DNA from: Candidatus Nanopelagicales bacterium
Lineage (GTDB): Bacteria > Actinomycetota > Actinomycetes > Nanopelagicales > Nanopelagicaceae
DNA: 19,663 nucleotides
Direction: 5' to 3'
NCBI GenBank assembly: GCA_030832365.1
Contig: JAURJF010000009.1
Span: 1-19,663, forward strand
Each line of letters starts with the position of its first letter. The stretch's first letter is position 1. Position numbers and translations under genes: made by a program. The notes under the pieces were generated by a model that made no database searches, was not told where the DNA came from, and saw nothing but the letters and a program-made list of their open reading frames with translations. Shown piece by piece: positions 14,298 to 19,663 of the stretch.

Positions 14298-15415
14298 ATC
14301 TGCTTACGGCTTCGCAAGATTTGCGCACGCACCTTTTTTCTATAGCGCTTGATAAGGTTTCCTCTAATCCAACTTAAAGGAAGCTTCCTTACTAGACTTT
14401 TATCAAAGCCAACCATCCCTTGAGCAATATGCTTTATCGAAATCTCAGTTGGATAAACTACCTCGCCTTCAGGAACAGAGGCTGAATCCAAACTCTCTAT
14501 ATCTCCAATAATTATCGCCTCAGAGGCTAATAACTCCCTCTTATTTTGAGAGCCAATCTCATTGCCCTTATCAATGGCCCATTTTGGAGTGAGTAACTTT
14601 CTAGCATCACTTGGGGCCTTAACTTCATCAGTTAAACGCCTGATATATCCATTTCTTATAAAGATCTGATACTCGCTCCAATTTCTCTCTTTAGGAAATG
14701 CTTTATTTATTTCAAGTAATAGAGCTATTTCTTCAAGACTTAGTGAGCGATTACTGCCTGTTTTTTGAGGTTTAATAAAATCTTTAGGTAGTCCTAGATA
14801 TTGATTAATTGAGTCATAGAGAAACTCTGGCTTAGATTCATCAACAATCAGCACTGTTACATTACCTGCTCCCAAAACTTCAACCCATTTGGCAACTACT
14901 CTTCCGTGGAAATGTCGAAGCCAGAAAGTTGGATTAATTTTCGATTCACCTGGTTTATCAAGGACTGAATGAAGCCAACTTACATAATCAGCTGTGATCC
15001 CATATTTTAAATATTGTTGGTAGGAGGAGCCGAGAAGCTTAACTAGAGGCCTTACAGTAAAAATCACCTCTATTTTTCTCCCCTTAATGTCATTAAAAAT
15101 AGTATTAATTTCTTCCTTAGATATTTCCGAGAAAAACTCGCTGCTAAGTAAAATAGTCTCTGACTTATTTGAATTAATTGCCTTTGCTATGCGAGTCCAC
15201 TCTCTCCTTGAAGTCTTCTCGCCACCTTTTTTATTCCATCCCCAAGTTCTTCCAGAGAGGGCCCAGGCGATGTGATGGTGAGCTTTTCTGCCTATATTTG
15301 GATAGATGATTCCGTTCTGCCTTAATTCATCACTCTGTGAGTCAAAAGACTCCTGCAGAGCGGTAGTTCCAGATTTATGGAACCCAGCATGAATGATTAA
15401 GCGAGGTTGACTCAT
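14294..15415 (-). CDS. Sulfotransferase-family P-loop protein
   Basis: This 373-residue protein begins with LIIHAGFHKSGTTALQ (7-21), the 5'-phosphosulfate-binding loop of PAPS-dependent sulfotransferases (K14, S15, G16, T17, T18). The second PAPS-contact region is IFTVRPLVKLLGSSYQQYLKYG, with R122 and S130/S131 as the likely 3'-phosphate ligands. There is no signal peptide, so it should act in the cytoplasm on a small molecule, lipid or glycan. The basic C terminus (KRYRKKVRAQILRSRKQI) might touch the membrane. The family is diverse and the acceptor is unknown. The location beside the envelope operon suggests a head group or glycan. The gene converges on the nucleotidyltransferase with overlapping stops. 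TAGAAT at 15430-15425 (minus strand) ends nine bases before the ATG and may be its -10 box. Confidence 0.72.
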   Translation of the reverse strand: MSQPRLIIHAGFHKSGTTALQESFDSQSDELRQNGIIYPNIGRKAHHHIAWALSGRTWGWNKKGGEKTSRREWTRIAKAINSNKSETILLSSEFFSEISKEEINTIFNDIKGRKIEVIFTVRPLVKLLGSSYQQYLKYGITADYVSWLHSVLDKPGESKINPTFWLRHFHGRVVAKWVEVLGAGNVTVLIVDESKPEFLYDSINQYLGLPKDFIKPQKTGSNRSLSLEEIALLLEINKAFPKERNWSEYQIFIRNGYIRRLTDEVKAPSDARKLLTPKWAIDKGNEIGSQNKRELLASEAIIIGDIESLDSASVPEGEVVYPTEISIKHIAQGMVGFDKSLVRKLPLSWIRGNLIKRYRKKVRAQILRSRKQI

Positions 15416-15472
15416 TAGGCAATTATTCTATGAGTTTTCTATAACCGAGTGGCATTGAGCCCAACTATTTCG

Positions 15473-16081
15473 TCAGATCGTGCTGAGAATTGCAGCTTTA
15501 ACACCTTGAATTAGATCTTCTAAAGCCCAGCTAGGTTGACCTGGATATTGAGCTAATTGTTCATTAACTAAAGGAAGGTGGACAAAGCCGGACTTTATTC
15601 CTCTCTCAAGAAGTTGGTGTTGAAGATGATAGAAAATGTGATTACAGAGAAATGCTCCCGCTGATAGTGAGATCTCACTTTCTAGTCCGCGCTCTTTGAC
15701 TGCTTCGACCATTTTCTCTATAGGTAGAGTGCTGAAATAGCCATCTGCGCCTGATTCAACAATCACCTTATTTACTCTTAACTCCCCGGCGTTGTCGGGG
15801 ATTCGAGCTGAATCAAGATTGATTGCGATCTTCTCTGGAGTAATTGCCTTTCTCCCCTCGGCCTGTCCGAAAGAGATGATTATCTCTGGATTGACCTCTT
15901 TAACTTTAGAGAGCAGAACTCTTGCTGCCTTATCAAACTCGACAGGGAGAATTACTGCAGATAGCTCCAACCCTGTAAAGCTCTCTTTGAATACTGCTTC
16001 CACTACAAGCTGTGAGGAGTTTAAATCAGATCCACCAAATGGCTCAAAGCCACTTATCAATACTTTCTTACCTATAGACAA
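15473..16081 (-). CDS. pcp: Pyroglutamyl-peptidase I
   Basis: This 202-residue enzyme is a C15-family cysteine peptidase that removes N-terminal pyroglutamate from peptides in the cytoplasm. All family hallmarks are present: GFEPFGG (11-17), the catalytic glutamate E75 in FGQAEGR, the nucleophile C146 in SAGAFLCNHIFY and the catalytic H168 in GFVHLP. The length is normal. The start is a TTG at 16081; no in-frame ATG or GTG occurs before the conserved GFEPFGG motif, and AAAGAG lies five bases upstream as a modest ribosome-binding site. It follows the VKOR gene by 18 bases on the same strand and is probably co-transcribed with it. Confidence 0.95.
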   Translation of the reverse strand: MSIGKKVLISGFEPFGGSDLNSSQLVVEAVFKESFTGLELSAVILPVEFDKAARVLLSKVKEVNPEIIISFGQAEGRKAITPEKIAINLDSARIPDNAGELRVNKVIVESGADGYFSTLPIEKMVEAVKERGLESEISLSAGAFLCNHIFYHLQHQLLERGIKSGFVHLPLVNEQLAQYPGQPSWALEDLIQGVKAAILSTI

Positions 16082-16099
16082 TTTAGCTCTTTAAATTAA

Positions 16100-16684
16100 C
16101 TAAACACCGAGAAATGCTGCGCCAACTAAAAGTGTTGCCCAGAGGATATGAAGAGGCAACATCCACTTAGCAATAGTTTCAATAACTAATCTCTCATCCT
16201 CATCATCTGCTGATTCCTTCTTTATCTCTAGAAGCTCGCGAATGCCAACAGATAGAACTAATAGCGTTGCTACCCAAGCAACCATGCAATTTGGGCAGAG
16301 CGCGCCAATAATGAATGTGGTCTGATAGGCAAGCCAGTGACAGAAGAGCACAGCCAGTGTGGTGCCTACAAGGAGTAGCTGCCAGAAGAGGCGAGGAAAA
16401 CGAATTTCATAGAAGAGGGCAACAGCTATAACTACCATCATGGCAAAAGTTGCAATTCCAATAAGTGAGTTGGGAAAACCAAAGACCTCAGCTTGGTTAG
16501 AGAGCATCACGCTCTTGCAGTTGAGAGTCTCATTAATACTGCATGAGGGAGTAAAGCCAGAATCCTTTAAGACCTTGAACTTATCGATCGTTAAAACAAA
16601 GGAGGCTATAAAGCCTGAGATTCCCGCCAGAAGCATTACCCAGGCAGAGAGCGAGCGGAAATTAGGCTTCATCAACTTGTCCAT
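16100..16684 (-). CDS. Vitamin K epoxide reductase (VKOR) family protein
   Basis: This 194-residue membrane protein re-oxidises thiol-disulfide partners using quinone, as the actinobacterial replacement for DsbB. Loop cysteines C48 and C56, the active-site motif CPNC (C130, C133), the conserved serine in GFPNSLIGI (S73) and four to five membrane segments are all visible. It lacks the fused thioredoxin-like domain found in some bacteria, and no DsbA-like partner lies in the window. The ATG at 16684 (residues MDKLMKPNF) is preferred. An open frame continues up to a GTG at 16816, but the extra 44 residues (for example ERDKWRIKRCGAGMQRLW) look unlike any VKOR N terminus. A possible promoter lies at 16828-16833, which would give a leader of about 137 bases. 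Confidence 0.88.
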   Translation of the reverse strand: MDKLMKPNFRSLSAWVMLLAGISGFIASFVLTIDKFKVLKDSGFTPSCSINETLNCKSVMLSNQAEVFGFPNSLIGIATFAMMVVIAVALFYEIRFPRLFWQLLLVGTTLAVLFCHWLAYQTTFIIGALCPNCMVAWVATLLVLSVGIRELLEIKKESADDEDERLVIETIAKWMLPLHILWATLLVGAAFLGV

Positions 16685-16749
16685 TTCCAGATGATGCCAT
16701 AGTCGCTGCATTCCAGCTCCACAACGCTTAATTCTCCACTTATCACGCT

Positions 16750-16818
16750 CTAAGCATATAGAGAGACCCCATAGAGGCATTGAAAAAGTACGTTGGAAGG
16801 CCTTGGGATGAGACACAT
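16750..16818 (-). other. Possible 22-codon upstream ORF in the VKOR leader
   Basis: A 22-residue frame begins with ATG at 16818 and ends with TAG at 16752-16750. It contains two cysteines (MCLIPRPS at the start, FQCLYG inside). TATAAA on the minus strand (16833-16828) ends nine bases before the ATG, so this could be the first codon of a nearly leaderless transcript. It may be a leader peptide that affects VKOR translation, or chance. Confidence 0.25.
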
Positions 16819-17047
16819 TCCACCACTTTTATACAAAACAGAGAGAATTAGAAGTGAAAAATTTGGCAAGTAAAGAGCAGTAAGAGCATAAAGGTGAAGT
16901 AAGGAAGTTGTGATTCTGATTCTGTTGTTACATTAAATGAAAACTTTCGAACAGTACAAAGTTAGAAATAAACCAAGTGAAAGACAGGAATTAGCAAGTT
17001 AAATCACACTTTAGACGCACTATTCAGGTAAAACACAGGCGTTTCTC

Positions 17048-17076
17048 TTAGACTGTACATAAAGCACTGATAATTT
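17048..17076 (+). promoter_or_regulatory. Possible promoter of the fasciclin gene
   Basis: TTAGAC (17048-17053) and TAATTT (17071-17076) are 17 bases apart. Transcription would start near 17083, giving a leader of about 67 bases that ends in GAGGAAG (17140-17146), a good ribosome-binding site directly before the ATG at 17150. The local sequence is A/T-rich, so a chance match is possible. Confidence 0.35.
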
Positions 17077-17149
17077 ATTTTCAGTTAAAAGAATTACTGC
17101 AGGCAATTGTTTGTAGTAGCTTCAATAAGCGAAGAGAGATGAGGAAGTA

Positions 17150-17797
17150 ATGAAGAAGATGTTTAGATTAAGCTCAGCAATTGCTGCGGTGGCTCTTGTG
17201 ATGTCACCACTTTCGGTTGCACAAGCAGAAGATGAGGCAATAGAAGCTACCTCAGTTGTTTTAAGCACTATGCCTTTAACAGAAGTTCTTAACCTTAGTC
17301 GGGCAGATTTTGATGAAAATCTTGGCGATTACGATATTTTCACCTACCTCTTCATGGAGGTTTGGGGCGCTAAGCCGGTCTCAGCAGTCGGAGTAATTTC
17401 TGATGGTTATGTACCTCTGACAGCTTTCATTCCAACAGATCGTGCATTCCGCAAACTGACAAAGGCTATAACTGGCAAGCGCCTTAAGAATGAATCAGTG
17501 ATTGCGAATACAGTTATGTCTCTTGGTGTAAAAGCTGTGGAACAAGTTCTTTTGTATCACGTAGTTCTTGGCGCACCAATTGAATCCCCTGCTGCTCTTC
17601 AAGCAAATGGCGCAGTGCTAACGTCTGCAAATGGTCAAACCTTCAAGGTCAATGTCTCTGGGACAGTAATTACATTGGTTGACAAAGATAAGACACGTAA
17701 AAATGCAGTAGTGCTTCTTGGCAAAGTCGATATCAACTCGGGCCACACCCAAGTTGCTCATGGCATCAATCAGGTCATGTTGCCAAAGCTCTCCTAG
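17150..17797 (+). CDS. Secreted fasciclin (FAS1) domain protein
   Basis: This 215-residue protein has a Sec signal peptide (MKKMFRLSS, a hydrophobic core, AQA cleavage site at about residue 26) followed by one FAS1 domain. The first FAS1 motif is LTAFIPTDRAFRKL (about 90-105), the YH motif is VLLYHVVLG (about 133-141), and the terminal motif is HGINQVMLP near the C terminus. FAS1 domains mediate adhesion to surfaces, glycans or other proteins; in actinobacteria they are usually exported single-domain proteins. The insertion DYDIFTYLFMEVWGAKPVSAVG (about 55-77) is longer than usual between the first helices. A clear GAGGAAG ribosome-binding site precedes the ATG and a strong terminator follows 12 bases after the stop. 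Confidence 0.85.
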   Translation: MKKMFRLSSAIAAVALVMSPLSVAQAEDEAIEATSVVLSTMPLTEVLNLSRADFDENLGDYDIFTYLFMEVWGAKPVSAVGVISDGYVPLTAFIPTDRAFRKLTKAITGKRLKNESVIANTVMSLGVKAVEQVLLYHVVLGAPIESPAALQANGAVLTSANGQTFKVNVSGTVITLVDKDKTRKNAVVLLGKVDINSGHTQVAHGINQVMLPKLS

Positions 17798-17809
17798 TTA
17801 GAAATATAT

Positions 17810-17851
17810 AACTCAAAAGCCCTTGCCTAGATCGGCAGGGGCTTTTGAGTT
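17810..17851. terminator. Strong intrinsic terminator, probably bidirectional
   Basis: An 18-bp stem (17810-17827 with 17834-17851, one G-T wobble) closes a six-base loop TAGATC. The GC-rich upper part (GCCCTTGCC with GGCAGGGGC) is followed by TTTT, and the lower stem pairs AAAA with TTTT, so it can work in both directions. It ends the fasciclin transcript. The next start codon is only 28 bases downstream. Confidence 0.85.
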
Positions 17852-17879
17852 GCGGTAGCCTCTTGCCCAGAGGTGATTA

Positions 17880-18983
17880 ATGAATAAGTCTTTCCTTATA
17901 GCCATTGGTACTTTCTTACTCTTAACATCCTTAGCTTCTCCTTCTCTGGGCGATATCGACCAACTCAAGATTGAGACTATTTCATTGGAGAGCACGCAGG
18001 TCGAGGGTGGACGAGGCACTGCCCTGGCTCGCTTATCAGATGACTCACTTCTCCTTGGGGGCGGCCTAAAAGGCGACACCCTCTTTCACTTCAAGGATGG
18101 AAACTTAACTGAGCTTGGAAAGCTGATGAAGCAGAGGAATCGCATTAGAGATTCACGTTTTGGTCCGACAGATATAGCAGTTCTTAGCCAGAGAGCTGGC
18201 GTTGCTTCAATTCTTATCTCCTACCCTGAATTCAGCCCAAAAAAAGATTGTGTTCAACTAGTACTCTTTCAATATTCAATTAACTTGATTAATCCAGAGC
18301 TCAAAAAGGGAAAGCTCTGGTTCCGCGGAAAACCATGCGTCCCGATAAGCGCAGTTCAACATGCTGCAGGGCGTATCGCTGTCATTGACTCCTCAAATGT
18401 CTATCTCACCACAGGTGATCTTGGTTATCGAAAAATTGGTGACCCACTCACCCGTCAATGGCTGGGAGGGGTATTTAAAGTTTCAGAGAAAAAGATAACT
18501 CAAATTTCCCAAGGCCATAGAAACCCCCAAGGAATTCTTCTAATTGGTAATGATTTATACATATCAGAGCATGGACCTAGGGGTGGTGATGAATTAAATC
18601 TCATTAAGAAGGGTAAAGATTATGGATGGCCTTTTGTAACCTACGGCCAGGCATATAGCTCGGGAGATTATGTTCGCCCAACAAAACCTGGAACACATCA
18701 AGGCTATGAAGAGCCCCTCTATTACTGGAATCCTTCGGTTGCTCCTACTGAATTAGTGCAACTACCAGAGAGTTCGCAATGGCAAGGCCTTGAGAAATAC
18801 ATAGTTATGGGCACTTTGGCCAATCAATCACTTATTTTCATTGAGCTTACTTCAAAGACAAAAGTAGGAGAGGTTTTTAAATATAACGTTGGGCAGAGAA
18901 TTCGAGATCTTGAACTGCTAAGCGATGGAAGACTCGTAGCAACAACTGATAGTGGGGCGCTGCTCTTTATCTCTCGAGAATAA
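17880..18983 (+). CDS. Exported PQQ-dependent sugar dehydrogenase-like protein (GSDH family)
   Basis: This 367-residue protein has a signal peptide (MNKSFLIAIG, hydrophobic core, to about residue 24) and the six-bladed propeller pattern of soluble glucose/aldose sugar dehydrogenases. The catalytic histidine is H161 in QHAAGRIAV, the neighbouring aspartate D180 is in LTTGDLG, and the PQQ-binding residues match R213, N214 and Q216 in GHRNPQG. SEHGPRGGDELNLI (229-242), YGWP, YYWNPSVAPTE and QRIRDLELL (339-347) are further family motifs. It would oxidise sugars or other alcohols outside the membrane if PQQ is available; no PQQ synthesis gene is in the window. Two cysteines (C124, C153) could form a disulfide. 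GAGGTGAT before the ATG is a good ribosome-binding site. No promoter fits between the terminator and the start. Confidence 0.85.
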   Translation: MNKSFLIAIGTFLLLTSLASPSLGDIDQLKIETISLESTQVEGGRGTALARLSDDSLLLGGGLKGDTLFHFKDGNLTELGKLMKQRNRIRDSRFGPTDIAVLSQRAGVASILISYPEFSPKKDCVQLVLFQYSINLINPELKKGKLWFRGKPCVPISAVQHAAGRIAVIDSSNVYLTTGDLGYRKIGDPLTRQWLGGVFKVSEKKITQISQGHRNPQGILLIGNDLYISEHGPRGGDELNLIKKGKDYGWPFVTYGQAYSSGDYVRPTKPGTHQGYEEPLYYWNPSVAPTELVQLPESSQWQGLEKYIVMGTLANQSLIFIELTSKTKVGEVFKYNVGQRIRDLELLSDGRLVATTDSGALLFISRE

Positions 18984-19147
18984 ATGAGGGATAAAGTTCA
19001 CCTTTAAATAACTGTTGTAAATTCCTAATCGAGTCTAGATATTGATGAGCTTTTAAAGGGCCTGGAGATCGAGCTAGTGGTTAGCGTAGCTAGCGGCGGG
19101 AAACTTCTTCCTATGACTCCTACTCGATAGTAGGGCTAGAGACCTTG
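18984..19147 (+). other. Non-coding stretch with several hairpins
   Basis: Between the dehydrogenase stop and the next small gene lie several local inverted repeats: GCTAG/CTAGC (19073-19077 with 19090-19094), GTTAGC/GCTAGC around GTA, GGAA/TTCC near 19099-19111, and a perfect 6-bp hairpin CCTACT-CGAT-AGTAGG (19119-19134). TTGTAA at 19015-19020 followed by TAGATA near 19036-19041 may be a promoter, though the spacing of 15 is short. It may be a small RNA, a leader or the 3' end of the dehydrogenase transcript. I do not recognise a known family. Confidence 0.35.
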
Positions 19148-19161
19148 TATTCTTCTTTCCT

Positions 19162-19308
19162 ATGTATAACGATGAAGATTGGAAAGATGATCTTCGCGAG
19201 AAGAAGCGTCTAAGCGATGAAGAGACTCATAAAAATAAAAAATCTTGGAAGAAACTTTCTTTTCTTGCCTTATTAGTAATTGCCGTGATCGGAGTCTTTA
19301 AAGGCTAA
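19162..19308 (+). CDS. Small single-span membrane protein, 48 residues
   Basis: The frame starts MYNDEDWKDDLREKKRL, continues with a highly charged, lysine-rich stretch to about residue 31, and ends in one hydrophobic segment, FLALLVIAVIGVF (34-46), with KG at the C terminus. This is a credible C-tail-anchored inner-membrane protein with a cytoplasmic head. TATTCT (19148-19153) lies eight bases upstream, as for leaderless genes elsewhere in this window, and no ribosome-binding site is present. Its stop overlaps that of the convergent small gene. I do not recognise a family. Confidence 0.6.
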   Translation: MYNDEDWKDDLREKKRLSDEETHKNKKSWKKLSFLALLVIAVIGVFKG

Positions 19309-19481
19309 TTATCTGGCCAATTAGAAGTTAAGTCATAGAGAAGTAGAAGGGCTGCTGAAAGGATTCCTCCGACCCAAATTCCTACTCCAACACCCCATTG
19401 GAGTTCAATTGAAGTCCAAACAGATGCGATGAAAATAGTGACCATCGCGAGATCAAATATAATTCTCTCTTTTGAATTCAT
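19305..19481 (-). CDS. Small two-span membrane protein, 58 residues
   Basis: The frame begins MNSKERIIFDLAMVTIFIAS and has two hydrophobic segments (about 8-24 and 32-49), separated by a short loop, ending in the polar tail YDLTSNWPDN. Both ends would lie on the same side. TATGCT on the minus strand (19493-19488) ends exactly six bases before the ATG, so the mRNA is probably leaderless. The stop overlaps the stop of the plus-strand small gene by a CTAA. Codon use and hydrophobic pattern look real, but the family is unknown to me. Confidence 0.6.
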   Translation of the reverse strand: MNSKERIIFDLAMVTIFIASVWTSIELQWGVGVGIWVGGILSAALLLLYDLTSNWPDN

Positions 19482-19583
19482 GGCTCAAGCATAGGACAGA
19501 GTGATTTAAATACGAAGTAGGCTAAGAATTGCTATAGATTGAGCGTCTTAAGTGATATGAACCTGAAAGGTTACTTAAAAGTA

Positions 19584-19663
19584 ATGCGTTTTCTTATTAA
19601 TGTAATTGAAAGCATAGATACACCTGCGCACTCAAGGCAGGAAATTGATGCAATTGATGCCTT
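19584..19663 (+). CDS. Start of a probable YCII-family protein, cut by the window end
   Basis: Twenty-six codons are visible, reading MRFLINVIESIDTPAHSRQE and then IDAIDA. This resembles the N terminus of YCII-related proteins of actinobacteria, in which a first strand MRFLI is followed by a helix with AAIDAFN. These are small ferredoxin-like-fold proteins of mostly unknown role. An in-frame ATG at 19557 would add nine residues (MNLKGYLKV). GAAAGG lies 13 bases before 19584, rather far for a ribosome-binding site. Recognition rests on a short stretch and memory of the family. Confidence 0.45.
   Translation, partial: MRFLINVIESIDTPAHSRQEIDAIDA

Larger units (their letters stand above)
16685..17149. 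other. 465-base gap between divergent VKOR and fasciclin genes
   Basis: This is by far the longest stretch without a convincing gene. Positions 16685-16818 are the probable VKOR leader. On the plus strand, 16840-16910 is strikingly purine-rich, and GATTCT is repeated in tandem near 16910-16925. A 21-codon frame (ATG 16937, TAA 17000-17002) has no ribosome-binding site or -10 box at the right distance. A possible promoter for the fasciclin gene is listed separately. I recognise no riboswitch, tRNA or known small RNA. Confidence 0.6.

Noticed and set aside
16937..17002. A 21-codon frame starting MKTFEQYK in the gap before the fasciclin gene
   Set aside because: It has no ribosome-binding site, no -10 box at the right distance, and a stop codon directly before the ATG. 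A frame this short in A-rich sequence is easily produced by chance.
18984..19161. tRNA, tmRNA, SRP RNA or RNase P RNA in the structured gap
   Set aside because: The TTCGA-type T-loop, the GGAAGGAAGCA core of SRP RNA and the conserved RNase P blocks are all absent.
1..19663. CRISPR array, insertion sequence, integrase, prophage or toxin-antitoxin pair
   Set aside because: No regularly spaced repeats, terminal inverted repeats, transposase motifs or integrase motifs were seen. Gene style and base composition look even across the window.

Overview
The window looks like chromosome of a small-genome, low-GC actinobacterium. Freshwater Nanopelagicales (acI; Planktophila/Nanopelagicus-like) is the best guess. 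The support is a polyphosphate-glucokinase-type ROK kinase, a VKOR, two CDP-alcohol phosphatidyltransferases, tight ATGA/TAATG gene overlaps, very short intergenic spaces and many -10 boxes sitting only 6-9 bases before start codons, as in leaderless actinobacterial transcripts. The lineage is inference from gene content and style, not from a marker gene. I see no tRNA, rRNA, CRISPR array, insertion sequence, integrase or phage gene; the region reads as core chromosome.

Layout. 1-2574 (+): a three-gene ABC-2 exporter (ATPase and two different permeases, ATGA-coupled), closed by an inverted repeat whose loop holds the last stop codon. 2597-4105 (+): a class-III, PLP-dependent aminotransferase resembling the glutamate-1-semialdehyde aminomutase group, with a clear -35/-10 promoter. 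4102-4869 (-): a ROK-family, polyphosphate-glucokinase-like kinase, convergent with it. 4957-8930 (+): a complete polyamine-type ABC importer (ATPase, lipoprotein binding protein, two permeases) with a strong stem-loop between the binding-protein and permease genes.

8939-13583 (-): a coupled five-gene envelope operon: a large CDP-alcohol phosphatidyltransferase with an extra N-terminal domain, a second CDP-alcohol phosphatidyltransferase, an ABC-exporter-like membrane domain with no ATPase, a GT-A glycosyltransferase and a glycerophosphodiester phosphodiesterase. A sugar/alcohol-phosphate nucleotidyltransferase (13602-14297, +) diverges from it with only 18 bases between the two start codons. 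Together these could make and use a CDP-activated polar head group for a (glyco)phospholipid or phosphodiester polymer; a sulfotransferase-like gene lies next door (14294-15415, -). This is the least ordinary part of the window.

15473-16684 (-): pyroglutamyl peptidase and VKOR. 16685-17149: a 465-base gap without a convincing gene. 17150-18983 (+): a secreted fasciclin-domain protein, a strong terminator, and an exported PQQ-type sugar dehydrogenase-like protein. 18984-19663: a structured non-coding stretch, two convergent small membrane proteins (48 and 58 residues) and the start of a probable YCII-family gene cut by the window edge.

How the parts may work together: the importer brings in an organic cation such as putrescine or spermidine, and the aminotransferase could be part of its use. 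VKOR would oxidise exported cysteine-containing proteins, of which the binding protein (six cysteines besides the lipidated one) and the sugar dehydrogenase (two) are examples here.
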